A DNA stretch of 33,885 nt from Nemertoderma westbladi (lineage: Eukaryota > Xenacoelomorpha > Nemertodermatida > Nemertodermatidae). The stretch covers positions 1 to 33,885 of the forward strand of contig JAUCBJ010005208.1 of the NCBI GenBank assembly GCA_032718475.1, read 5' to 3'. Below, in pieces: positions 8,815-18,870 of the stretch (position 1 is the first letter of the stretch; every line of letters begins with the position of its first letter). Below the pieces are notes generated by a model that was given only the letters and a program-made list of their open reading frames with translations, did not search any database and was not told the DNA's origin. A program made the translations under genes and the position numbers.

Positions 8815-11130
8815 TTAGTTTACTTTAGTATGCAGACACAATTCACCATTTGAAAACTTTGGTTGCTCACTCTGTCTATTAAATGTAAAACGGAGGATCT
8901 GGTTAAGGAACAGAATCAAACACAATGACAACGACAATGATCTTGTTATAGAATTAATAATACTAGGTGAATCGGTATCCCTCCAACAATTATCCTCTGA
9001 AGGATTCCCACTAGTTACCTGATCATGGCTAGTGATAGAAACTGTTTCAACTTCGTTTCGGTGCTGTGAAAGATATTTTTGTAATACTTCCTGTTCACCA
9101 GCCCGAGTTCCTACAACCTTTAAGACATCATCTGGGACATCATCCCAGCTATCAAGGAAGTTACAGCGTCTCTTTAATATTCCTATCATTTGATCAATCA
9201 AATTAGTCGTTTCGGTGCTATGAAAGATATTTTTGTAATACTTCCTGTTCACCAGCCCGAGTTCCTACAACCTTTAAGACATCATCTGGGACATCATCCC
9301 AGCTATCAAGGAAGTTACAGCATCTCTTTAATATTCCTATCATTTGATCAATCAAATTAGGAGATGGGTTTGATGTGCGCAAGATTGTTATAACTAGTTG
9401 CAATTCTTCATCATTTGCACTACGAACAAAATGTCTGCAAACCAGAACAGTAAAGGTTGTAATAAAATGAGTACTAAGCCAAACTACTCGACCCTGAACA
9501 GGCTCTAGTTGGCAATGATCTCCACATCCTATGAATAATTTTCCACCAAATGGCCTTTGTGTGTTACATATTCTATGCAGTATGAGATCAATGGCTGCTA
9601 GTTGTTCACAAGAAAGCATGCCACACTCCTCAAAGAAAATGATATTCAATCATTTAAGTAAAGCAAGTTTAGATGGACTTTTTGCTAAACTTAAGAGACA
9701 TTCTTGAGCTAATCCTGTAGATGTTATTTTACCATGATGAACACCAAATGGCATAAGTAAATGAAGATGTTCACCCCCTAATACTCTGGCTCTCTCACTT
9801 GTAATTGCTGTGAGCATAACATTCAGACCAAATGCAAGGCTGTAAGCCATAGCTTCCAACATTACTGTTGTCTTTCCTACACCTGGTGCTCCTACTAACC
9901 ATGGAGAATGGACAAAGTTGTTGATGGATGCTGATATTCATCAATAGCATTTACTAATATCTGCAACATATCTCATTGCTCAGCAATGGAATCCTGTGAT
10001 TGTCCTTGAACTGATTTCAAAAGAGATTTCCAATTAAGAGGGCATTCTCGGGTAGCAGTTATTAATTGTTGATCCTGTGGTAAAACACCCTGCTCATCAG
10101 GTAATACTAAACCATCTTTCTCATATAGTGAATCAACTAAATTTCTGCGTCTCATACTCTCAATATTAGCTACTTGTTCAGTACACTGGTCCCGAATACT
10201 ATCCTCATAAAAGAGAGGTATTGCCTCATAGAACAAACCATCTCCAGCAAAGAATTGTCTAACACCAGTAATAGCTAGATGGAGGAAACGCTGGAGTTGA
10301 ATATTTCCAATGGATTGAAAAGTGAGCTCTTTCACAACATATGATTGAAGTAAACCTCCTCAGCTGGCACATTATTCTCATTTGATATAAGACTTGCTCT
10401 GAGGAATGAAGTCCGAATATCTTGGACAGATAGAAGATCTAACTCTGTCTCAAAGCTGCCAAATACGTATACCAAATGAAATAAGAAACGGCTCATTTGT
10501 AAAGGACTTATACAAGAAAATACAACAATTGCAGGTATTTTATGATGTTCAAGAGAGCTTACAAATCTCTTATATAATTGTCCTGCAGCAATGGGAAGAA
10601 ATACCTCATCTAACAACTGCTTAGCAATAATATTCCCATTCGCAGCTTTACATGTAAGAAATTCCACAGCTATTGGAATGCCAGTAGGCCTTAGTTTCCA
10701 ACGACGTTTATTGCCATCAATCCATCGGCATTTCTTAAGTTCTAAGTGACAATGATATTTCTGTACTTTCCCTATAATACCAAAGCATTCAAAGAAAACC
10801 TCTACTTTATCAAAAACTCGGAGTTTAGGAGCTCTGATACTAAAGGATGTTATGGAGTCGGCAATATACACACTATTCCCCATCTCGTGAACTGTAAGAA
10901 CCTGATTGTCAGTAAATTGGGCCATTCAGGTAGTCCAACTATTGCATCGCGTGCTTGGACAGATTCCAATATACCTACATCTCCCTGTGTATATTTGACA
11001 ATGCCATGTCTATATTCAGGAGTCAGGTTCGATACATGAACAAATTCAACATTGGTTCGGATATATGGAAACCCTAGAAGATTATGTACAACCTCTGGAT
11101 ATCCCATTTCCCTTGACTTAATTGCAGTCT
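8815..11130 (-). pseudogene. Helitron-type helicase (Pif1-like SF1B), multiply broken
   Basis: Minus-strand pieces in successive frames form one protein. At 11,130-10,850 there is the region that follows the Rep domain in Helitron proteins (KTAIKSREMGYPEVVHNLLG). At 10,925-10,332 comes the middle region, including RFLFHLVYVFGSFETELDLL. At 10,335-9,973 a linker follows. Walker A (GAPGVGKTT) lies at 9866-9892, motif II (IIFFEECGML) near 9,625-9,645 and motif III (GCGDHCQLEP) near 9,520-9,545. Lesions are frame changes near 10,920, 10,335 and 9,900-9,970, in-frame TGA codons near 9,970 and at 9650-9652, and a 154-bp tandem duplication at 9053-9360. The usual aspartate of motif II is replaced by glutamate. 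The nuclease domain and the C-terminal helicase motifs are missing. It is dead as a gene. Confidence 0.75.
9053..9360. repeat. 154-bp tandem duplication inside the helicase pseudogene
   Basis: Bases 9053-9206 and 9207-9360 differ at only about three positions. The length is not a multiple of three, so the duplication shifts the frame. The encoded stretch NLIDQMIGILKR through GEQEVLQKYLS is therefore seen twice, in two overlapping open frames. Confidence 0.95.
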
Positions 11131-11266
11131 TTGTTTCTTTTTTTTTCCTTCTCTTTTAGAATCTTATTATGAAGACGGGACTCGAATAACCTGCGGTCTT
11201 TGCGGGATTACACGGAATAGACTTATCGGTCATCGGAGATCTTCAAATTGTATAAGTCTAGTAGTT

Positions 11267-11411
11267 CTAGTTTATTTAAATTAATACTATTAATTATAAT
11301 ATTAATTAATAAAATTAATACTTTAAATGTTAAAAAAACGCAAAATTTGGAGTTTAAAGAATGGAAACATTCCAGATCTTATCTAAAAGGGATAATGGAT
11401 GGAATAGATTA
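11267..11411 (+). repeat. Right direct repeat flanking the helicase pseudogene
   Basis: Partner of 8050-8160. It carries 34 additional bases built from TTAATTA-like motifs next to the shared AAATTAATAC. That is probably local slippage in one copy. Confidence 0.9.
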
Positions 11412-11525
11412 TCGTTCTAGAGTAAGTTTAATAATATATACAATGTACAATTAGCCATTGTCAGCTGCCATCCAACGTGGAATGGCTAGGAGGGACGGGT
11501 ACAACAGCGTCGCGGATGCATCTAC

Positions 11526-11651
11526 CTACATGCCTCTGTAACCTGCTCCTTTACTAACCTGCATAATCTTGTAGTAACAAATGTTAACTACAGTTTATTG
11601 TTTTGGTTCTATCTACATGCCTCTGTAACCTGCTCCTTTACTAACCTGCAT
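11526..11651 (+). repeat. Perfect 39-bp direct repeat
   Basis: Copies at 11526-11564 and 11613-11651 start with CTACATGCCTCTG and end with ACTAACCTGCAT. They are separated by 48 bp. Confidence 0.95.
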
Positions 11652-11758
11652 TTTTTACTAACCTAACATTTTGTATACATTATTTGTTCTATTATACTTA
11701 ACCCTATTAGTACCGGGCTATAAAATGCTGTACAAATACCGGGAGGGGGTCATATTGA

Positions 11759-11782
11759 CCCCCCCCCCCCCCCCCCCCCCCC
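11759..11782 (+). repeat. Poly-C run of 24
   Basis: An uninterrupted run of 24 C just inside the left end of the piggyBac-like element, directly after the subterminal palindrome. On the minus strand it is a G tract able to form a quadruplex. Its length may be unreliable in any assembly. Confidence 0.9.
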
Positions 11783-12234
11783 TCTAAAATCTACAAATAT
11801 TTACGAAAACGTCTGATTTTTTGTTTGTACGTAGGTATCACTTGTCTGGATCCGACCGAAAAAAAAAATTTTCGAAAAAATGTACTGGGGTGGTTATATT
11901 GCAGCACCAAAATTACAAGTAGTGCACAATTTTCACAAAATTTGAAAGTTACATTTTCGGCTAATTATTTTTCAATACAGGTTTTCTGGGGTGCAAAAAA
12001 CATTGGAAAATATTTAAAAATGATATGATTACTATAAATGGCCGTTTAGTCCTCTCTGCGTAGGAAAAAAATGAAAAAAACAAGTAACCAGCACTTTTCA
12101 GGTAGAACACAAAATTTTTAATTCACTTATACGATGCTATCAATTCACATTTTCAGGTTTTCGATTGCGCTGATTCTAATGGAATACATTTCTAATATGC
12201 CAGATCATTGATACTTGTATTTTTCGGCGTAATT

Positions 12235-13000
12235 TGGCAAATTTTGGTGCTAGCACCAAATTTCGTACCCATCACCAAAAAGTACAAGTTTGCGATGTCC
12301 AGTGCTGTTTTTATGGATTCCATCGGATTCAGGACCCTCATAAACCCGTATAACGCAAGAAACAAGGTGATACTATCTACTGATAAATTTGCATATTTTC
12401 CAAAATTTGGTGCTGGCACAACAATTTTCACCCACTGGCGAAAAATACCAGTTTGAGAACTCTTATGAAATTTTTACTGATTCCATTGAATTCAGAACCA
12501 TCACAAACCCGTATAACGCAAGAAACAAGGTGACATAATCAATTGATATATTTGATGGTTTTCAAAATTTAGTGCTAGCACCACATTTTGCACCCACATC
12601 CGAAAAATACAAGTTTGAGATCTTCGATAATTATTTATTCCATTGAATTCAGAACAGCCATAAACCTCTAAAACGCAAGAAATAAATTGTCACAAGCAAT
12701 TTTATCTATCGAATGAATTTTCAAAATTTCGTGCTAGCACCAAAATTTGCACACAGCACCGAAAAATACAAGTTTGATACGCTTGGTGCAACTCGTATAT
12801 ATTTCATCGAATCCAGAACCCCAAAAAACCCCAATTGCGTAAAAAACAAGTTTCAAACAATCAATTTACAAAATTGACATAATTCAAAATTTGGTGCTGG
12901 CACCAAAATTTGGCACCCACCGAAAAAAACAAGTTTGAAATTTCTAAATCAATTTATATGAATTGCATCAAATTTCTAACACCAAAAAACCGGTGTAAAT
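12235..13000 (+). repeat. ~160-bp satellite array, five diverged units
   Basis: The landmark TTGGTGCTGGCACC (or close variants) recurs at 12244, 12407, 12569, 12728 and 12891, a step of 159-163 bp. Each unit then has a CACCCA-like block, GAAAAATACAAGTTTG, an ATTCCAT(C/T)GAATTCAGAAC-like block and an AACGCAAGAAACAAG-like block. Units are clearly diverged, so the array is not young. Related sequence just before the array (11,900-12,010) and at 3.4-4.7 kb shows that the family is spread through the region. Confidence 0.85.
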
Positions 13001-13280
13001 CAAAAATAGAGATGTTACAATTCATATTTAATGAAATGTAATTTTCAAAAACGTCTCAAAAAAAGTGCCAAAAGTAGGGTTAAAAAATGGTGCTATAACT
13101 CGAAAAGTACCCAATATTTTTGAAAACGGTTTTCACTAGTAGGAAGACAATAGATTTTTAGGAAAAGTCGTAAATTTTCAGATTCCCAACTGCGTTTGTT
13201 TCAGAATTATAATAAAAAAACCACGGGGGGGGTCATATTGACCCCACCCCCGGGTTTAATAGGGTTAATTTATAAATTTA

Positions 13281-13284
13281 CAGG
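13281..13284 (+). promoter_or_regulatory. Possible splice acceptor before the unknown gene
   Basis: The T-rich TTTATAAATTTACAG ends at 13283, one base before the ATG at 13285. It resembles an intron end. If real, the piggyBac-like element lies inside that intron and an upstream exon remains unidentified. Confidence 0.3.
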
Positions 13285-14226
13285 ATGGAAGCAGCTCTCA
13301 AGATAGTTTCACTGATGGAGATAATGTCTCCTGGATTCAAGCTGGGAATGGATGACAAGGAGATGCGTGGTCGGATACTTAGCGTAAAGAAGTGTGGGAA
13401 AGATAAGATGGCGTATATCACTAAGAAGGGGGGGTCGAAACGGAGTTTAGTTGAGACGCCATATGACTTGATTGGTGATATTAACAGTACCATGACATGT
13501 TATATATTAACTCAAACACAGGGCCACTCCGAAGAGTCAACCGTGAAACTACTTACAAGTGACCTATACGTTGGAGCACGAGTATCAATTTCTGCCCCAT
13601 ATTTTAACTGTAAATACATGAGCAACGACTCGGCCAATCCAATAATACATACAGGATCCCCTATTGAACTAACCCCTGGCCCAGCTTACGAACTTCCCTA
13701 CGTCCCCTACAACAAATACCCTGGCGATACTGACACTCATATGTTTAGTTACAAGGGTGTGAAAGTCAGTATCTCCGGGGTGTGTGTTGTAGGGGAGAGG
13801 TGTAGTGGGCTGCTTTGTGACAAACGTGCCAGCACTAAGGAGGCAGTATGTGCCTGTTATTATAAGACCAGGCGTTCTGCCAACTGGTGTGCTGGAATGT
13901 TTGTAAATCCAGATATTCCAGGATTTCCGGAAGCCGAGGACCGGCTAATCTCGTTCCATCTTTCAAAACTTTTCATTAATCCTTCAAGGATGGCTTTACC
14001 TTTGGGAAATTTCGGGGTTCCAGCCTTGAAGGATGCAGTGAAAGATATTTCAGAAAGGGTCAACAGAGAATGTGGTTGGTCGGTAGTAGGATGGTTTAAG
14101 TGTGGTACCATCACACAGGCGGATGGCGAGTCAACTATTTCACCAGAGGCTGACGCCCATATATCCTATATATGGCCGTCAGAGCCCAATAAAGTAAATG
14201 AGTTTATTGAAGAGAGGAAGATATAA
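13285..14226 (+). CDS. Unrecognised 313-residue protein with a Cys cluster; intact paralogue
   Basis: An open frame of 313 codons, by far the best-preserved small gene here. I do not recognise it. Residues about 1-110 look like beta-rich, OB-fold-sized sequence (RGRILSVKKCGK, MTCYILTQTQ, GARVSISAPYFN). Residues about 165-205 carry a Cys cluster (ERCSGLLCDKR, VCACYYKTRR, NWCAG) that may bind zinc. Next come PDIPGFPEAEDRL and HLSKLF, then a Trp-containing C-terminus (GWSVVGWFKCG). A decayed paralogue lies at 2,455-3,270, showing that this is a dispersed family. The ATG lies 16 bp beyond the end of the piggyBac-like element, and an AG-type acceptor precedes it. A nucleic-acid-binding role, perhaps an accessory protein of a Helitron, is a guess from the fold impression and the nearby helicases only. 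Confidence 0.7.
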   Translation: MEAALKIVSLMEIMSPGFKLGMDDKEMRGRILSVKKCGKDKMAYITKKGGSKRSLVETPYDLIGDINSTMTCYILTQTQGHSEESTVKLLTSDLYVGARVSISAPYFNCKYMSNDSANPIIHTGSPIELTPGPAYELPYVPYNKYPGDTDTHMFSYKGVKVSISGVCVVGERCSGLLCDKRASTKEAVCACYYKTRRSANWCAGMFVNPDIPGFPEAEDRLISFHLSKLFINPSRMALPLGNFGVPALKDAVKDISERVNRECGWSVVGWFKCGTITQADGESTISPEADAHISYIWPSEPNKVNEFIEERKI

Positions 14227-14374
14227 GAGGAGATATACGATTTATTGTTTGTTTTTATGTTACGTTAAGTACTTTTACTAGTATACATACATTAGCCCCT
14301 GTCCAATTTTTTTAATTATATATATATATATATCAGGAAAAAATACTAAAAAATCAATACATTTTGTTAACCTC

Positions 14375-14645
14375 AAAAAATTATATAAAATATTTTGTAA
14401 GCCCAAAAAAAAAATATAAAATACTTTCGAAAAAACAAAAAAAAATATAAAATATATTGTAAACCAAAAAAAGTAGAAAATGCGTGCCGAAATACAAAAA
14501 AAATATATTAAATATTTTGTAAACCCAAAAAAATATAAAATGCGTTCTGAAATACAGAAAAAAAATATAAAATATATTGTAAACCCAAAAAAAATTGAAA
14601 ATGCGTGCCAAAATACAAAAAAAATATTAAATATTTTGTAAACTG
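14375..14645. repeat. ~60-bp A-rich minisatellite, five units
   Basis: The landmark TTGTAA recurs at about 14395, 14457, 14517, 14577 and 14636. Each is followed by AAACCCAAAAAAA-like text, and most units also contain AAAATGCGT(G/T)C. Open frames on the minus strand over this stretch only reflect the poly-A composition. Confidence 0.85.
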
Positions 14646-14677
14646 GGTGGTACTGTAAAAACTAAGTCTGTAAAAGA

Positions 14678-14707
14678 GTGGTACTGTAACAAATGTTACA
14701 GTACCAC
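14678..14707. repeat. Perfect 13-bp stem hairpin
   Basis: GTGGTACTGTAAC at 14678-14690 and GTTACAGTACCAC at 14695-14707 pair perfectly around the loop AAAT. A further GGGTGGTACTGTAA at 14645-14658 can also pair with the right arm (TTACAGTACCACCC), so two alternative fold-backs exist. Confidence 0.9.
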
Positions 14708-15194
14708 CCTCTCACACTTTGTAACATAACATTGAGATTCAGATAATCAAAATAGTCATTATAGAGATAAGTATGTACATGATACCGCCAATTCGATGAC
14801 CAAGGATATGTTGAATTCATTCGATAAACTTTAATTAGTTTCAATAGAGACATTATTAGATATAGATATTTGAAATATATTATGTACATGCAACATTGCA
14901 TATTTCAATATCCGTACAATAAATTTTCTTACTTTCATGGCATTTTGAAATTATTGATATAAACAAATGTGAAACACTGTATTTAAAAACTAATCCCAGG
15001 CTATTCCTATTGTAAGTCAAAGTTATTTGTTGTAAATTGTAATGTACGACATTTAAACGACTGAAAATTATTATTAATTTGGCATCTTCCTGGCTTTCGT
15101 AAAGGTTCACCGCAATCTCTCACTAAAAAAAAGATATACAGGGTGGGGAGGGGAGGAGTCTATCAGAATGTCTTCATCATGTGCACTTTAATAG

Positions 15195-15236
15195 CCCCTA
15201 TGACCCATCAACACGAGTGTGGATGGGACATAGGGG
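15195..15236. repeat. 15-bp stem hairpin with one mismatch
   Basis: CCCCTATGACCCATC (15195-15209) pairs with GATGGGACATAGGGG (15222-15236), leaving a 12-base loop. No flanking gene explains it. Confidence 0.9.
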
Positions 15237-16761
15237 AGACTACCTCATATAATATGCAGAATAAATTCCTTACAAAATCAGGCATTATTCTCTAGCCTAT
15301 TAATTGCAGTTCATTATTTTCGGGTTAATATGTTTGGTTATTGATATATCTAACATATGTTACATACAGTACTAAAAACACGACCCCTCCACACATCCAG
15401 TAACATTGAAATGAGAAAGGCTAAATTTGTAATATCAGCATAAAAAAAAAGGTTTTATGAATATTTTTACTGGTATATTTTGTAAGTAATTAATTGACGG
15501 CACCACCCTTTGTTGGATTTATTAGCAACAGTTGCGATATGTATAACAACTTGGACCACAACCAGAAACCAAAAGGATATACAAAATTATTGTATAAAGA
15601 CTTGGATGTCTGAATATAGCAAGGAAGTGAAATAATATTTCTAAAAAAAATATTTAAATACAAGTAATAAAAATAATACTGCATGAGCAGAACAATAAAT
15701 CATTTACATATATAAGACAATGAAATAAATCATTATGACAATATATTCCAACGTTTGCGAACAGTCTATCAGTTATAAGCAATCAAGTTAGCAATCAGTT
15801 ATAAGACTCAAGAACCAATAATTGTTTGGTTAGCTAGTACAATTGTAAAAAATTTTTCTATATTCTAAAATTTAGTTCCCAAAATGTTAACTGGGGAGGT
15901 TTTCTTCTAAGTTTCTCCACTACATTTCTAATTTCGTATACATTACCACCCTGAACTACCTGCCAGACATATTATGCTAAGAAGCCCAAATCTACTGAAC
16001 TCTTAGATATACTTAGAAATGGAGCGAACGAAAATGTTGACGACTTCTCACCCGAACATAGGGGAAGAGGGGGTATTAAGGGACAAGTTACAATAAAGCT
16101 GCCATATTTCCTGGAAACAATATTATATTTATTATGTTTATGTATCACCTGGTACCTTGATACAGTACAAGTAGTAGGCCACATTTAAGGTGCTGTATGT
16201 ACATTCCTGTCTGGGTGTACAATTCATACAGTTAATTCAGGTTAAATTTTAGCATCATTAAGTTTATTGAAAACTTTATATCATGTGGTTTAAGTGTCTA
16301 CCAAAATAGATAAAGTTGGTGAAAATTCGTCAATATGGTTTTATTTTGTTCCCTACTTGTCTAGCTGACACTATTGGTTCATTAAAAATCAAATCCAATT
16401 ATTTATTTGGTTCGAATTGGGTAATCGGTTTTAGTAAAATATTTTTGTCAGTTGTGGGTATTAGGGGACAGATTAAAGCTTGGTATAAATTGTCAAATCA
16501 TGAGCGTTGAGCTACTACTGTACTAGCTGTTATTTCTAGTGTTGAAATAGAATGCTACAGCCTAGGACTACAGTACAGTACTACTGGACTGGTAGGTGGT
16601 AGGCCTATTTGACTGTTTGAAGGGCAGGCTTATAGCACAGGGTTGGCTTATCTTATAGCACTATAAGTCTTATAGTCTATCACATCCGTACCTGCCTATC
16701 TGTCTATTCTATGCATATATAATATATATAGTACCGTAACACTGCAACAGATAAAGCTGTC

Positions 16762-17861
16762 ATGGTAAAAAGGTACAAAGCAGGAAAGGTTGGTGGCCGC
16801 ACATCTGGAGACAAAGTTAAGGAAAGAACAAACTGGTCAAACTCACCCAGACTGGCAGAAGCAATAGAGGCTTATCGGACAAGCTCTACTCTTACTATTA
16901 GAGATGTAGCAAAGGCTTACAGTATACCCAAAAGTGTCCTACACAGGCGATCATCTGAGAAACTGGATATTTCTGCTCATGTTGGTAGATCAACAGTCCT
17001 TAAAATACAGGAAGAGACACTCTTTGCTGAATCATGTAAGCTATCTGAATCCTGGGGATATCCACTGACGAGAGGTGAACTTGTTGAGGCTGTTGCCTTC
17101 TATGTAATACGCGAAAAAATCACCAAAACTCCATGGGGAAGAATGCCGTTTATCGAAGGAAAGCCAACTATGGAATGGGCCACAGCCTTTATACATCGAC
17201 ATCCGGATCTCTCAATTAGGAAAACCGAACAGTTAAGTAGCGCTCGTGGAAAAGCTATTACCAAGGATGTAATCTCTAAGTTCTATAGCCTATTGAAAGA
17301 GACCCTAACAAAACTCGATCTGCTTGATAAACCTGCACAGATATTCAACTGTGACGAAACCGGATTTGCCACAGACCCTGAAGATACCTTAGTCATCGCG
17401 AGGAAGGGGGTGAGAAACGTCAATCAGTCTATTGGTGGCAGTGGAAGGGAGCACTGGACTGTCAATGGATGTTGCAGCGCCACGGGCCAAGTACTACCAC
17501 CTCTTGTTATATACAAGGGGAAGAACTTGTACTCCAAATATACTGTGGATGGCTATCCAGATACTCAGTTTGCAATGAGTGAGAATGGTTGGATTAATGG
17601 AGTTGTATTCTACAACTGGTTTCGCAAGTTCGTAGCACAGATACCTTCTGCCAGACCAGTACTATTAATTCTTGATGGGCACCTATCCCATTTTAGTGTT
17701 GAGACCATTGGTTATGCACGTGCTAACGATATCTGGATATGACAATTTTTAAGCTGCCACCCCACACCACACACCTGCTACAACCCCGTGATAGGTGTGT
17801 TTATGGGCCAGTCAAGAAAGGGTGGTTGAGGCTTTTACGACAGTATGTCAGTAGGCAGTAA
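16762..17861 (+). pseudogene. pogo/Tigger-type DDE transposase, single frameshift
   Basis: The frame from ATG 16762 runs 326 codons to TGA at 17740. Residues about 29-68 form a Psq-type helix-turn-helix (LTIRDVAKAYSIPKSVLHRR). A second, CENP-B-like DNA-binding region follows (about 90-165), then a DDE_1 catalytic core. The first aspartate is in FNCDETGF (residue 198) and the second in LILDGHLSHFS (about residue 305). Near 17,735 the frame shifts. The downstream frame continues with FKLPPHTTHLLQP, then the third aspartate at 17790-17792 and CVYGPVKKGW, to TAA at 17859. All three catalytic aspartates are therefore present, but split by an indel. Downstream, text resembling the tail (KEHFPKLIKEG) decays. 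Terminal inverted repeats were not found. Confidence 0.85.
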
Positions 17862-18029
17862 GCGTCTTCTGAAAGAACACTTTCCCAAACTGATTAAGGA
17901 AGGCTCTTGACAAACCCGACGAAATGGCGAAGACTCTTTTGTGTCTCATGGTGAAGTTTTTGTTCACGAACATCAAGTTTGTTGTAAAAATGATACCAAT
18001 TAATTCGCTAGATTCTGCATTCCAAGCAT

Positions 18030-18464
18030 TTGAGCGATGTTACTCCAGCTCATCTACATAGCTCAGTCGAGAGTTTATCCATTGTTTATATGGCTGGGTA
18101 TATTGCAAAATCTTTTCCGCAATACAAGATAGGATTCGACTCCATACCACAGGAATACACCCAGCAATATTTATTTATTACCGAGCTAAATAGAGGAGGT
18201 CTTTCTTACCCATCAGATGAACTATTTTTTTATTGTTATTTATGCACGAAATTTTATCGCAGTTCCATTACTAAATTTTGCCGAAAGAGTCTGATTGGTG
18301 CTTTAACAAAAATTTCAAATACATATTCAAGAGATTCCCAATTCCCTGATTCCCTGTTGCGAAAAATTTCTAACATATTGTTTAGTAATTTTTGCAAATT
18401 CTCCACCCCCTTACGAAAAATATCGAATGTGAAAGTGCCTTCAAAAATAAAAAAGCTGCAGTAA
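18030..18464 (+). pseudogene. Possible transposase C-terminal remnant (P-element/THAP9-like)
   Basis: An open frame of 144 codons. Its first half (SIVYMAGYIAKSF, then LFITELNRGGLSYPSDELF) resembles the tail of P-element/THAP9-like transposases, where an AGYI motif is followed by an RGGL..PS motif. The second half (RKISN repeated twice in a basic, Ser/Phe-rich stretch) is not recognisable. The N-terminal DNA-binding and catalytic parts are absent. It lies directly downstream of the decayed pogo transposase but belongs to a different family. The assignment rests on two short motifs. Confidence 0.35.
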
Positions 18465-18594
18465 TTGTTTTCTACTTAAACTGAATATAACTTGTGCTTT
18501 AAATTTATATGTATTATTTTATTATAGTTTTAGTATTAATAGTAGTAAATTCAATCGATTTTTTGAAGCAGTTATAATAACTCTAATGATATTA

Positions 18595-18870
18595 CATATT
18601 GACAGACACATACAGACAAACAAACAGACATACAGACAGACAGTCCAGATTCCTTCAAACATGAAAATTGACATTGGAAATGTACTCACCGACCAGGAAA
18701 ACCCCTATAAAAATATTTTAGCATTTTTTAGCTATGTGGTGATCTTCCTTATTTTTTCTCACTCATACAGACAGACAAACAGACATTCTAAATTCCGTCA
18801 AAAATAAATACTGACATCGGAAATGGAATCACCGACTACGAAAACCCCAATATGGGTAATTTTATTAATC
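18595..18870 (+). repeat. Two diverged units with ACAG/ACAA microsatellites
   Basis: A CAGACA-rich microsatellite at about 18,600-18,642 is followed by a block with TTCCTTCAAACATGAAAATT, GACATTGGAAATG and CACCGACCAGGAAAACCCC. About 170 bp later the same order recurs in diverged form (18,766-18,870). The result is a two-copy tandem repeat with an embedded microsatellite. Confidence 0.8.

Larger units (their letters stand above)
11131..11697. other. Non-coding spacer with direct repeats
   Basis: Contains the right flanking repeat (11267-11411) and a perfect 39-bp direct repeat at 11526-11564 and 11613-11651 (87-bp offset). No gene seen. Confidence 0.6.
11698..13268. mobile_element. Non-autonomous piggyBac-like element with TTAA target site
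   Basis: The left end reads TTAA then CCCTATTA (11698-11709). The right end is its exact inverse, TAATAGGG then TTAA (13257-13268). A TTAA target duplication next to an inverted repeat beginning CCC is the signature of piggyBac elements. Both ends also carry a short palindrome with the core GGGGTCATATTGACCCC (11745-11763 and 13229-13245), which fits subterminal repeats. The 1.57-kb interior encodes no transposase and consists largely of a ~160-bp satellite array, so any past movement depended on an enzyme supplied elsewhere. The perfect terminal match is short (8 bp beyond TTAA), which limits certainty. Confidence 0.7.
14227..16761. other. AT-rich intergenic stretch without a recognised gene
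   Basis: Holds the 60-bp minisatellite, two clear hairpins (14678-14707 and 15195-15236) and an ATATAT run near 14,318-14,331. Small open frames here (for example around 15,972-16,184 minus and 16,316-16,510 plus) show no recognisable motif and I do not call them genes. Confidence 0.5.

Noticed and set aside
12192-12431. Similar small ORFs at 3,538-3,747 (plus) and 12,192-12,431 (minus), looking like a conserved protein pair.
   Set aside because: They are the same strand of a shared satellite unit. Other units of the array do not keep the frame.
14381-14611. A Phe/Tyr-rich minus-strand frame that looks like a membrane protein.
   Set aside because: It is produced by the poly-A minisatellite on the plus strand and has no other coding evidence.
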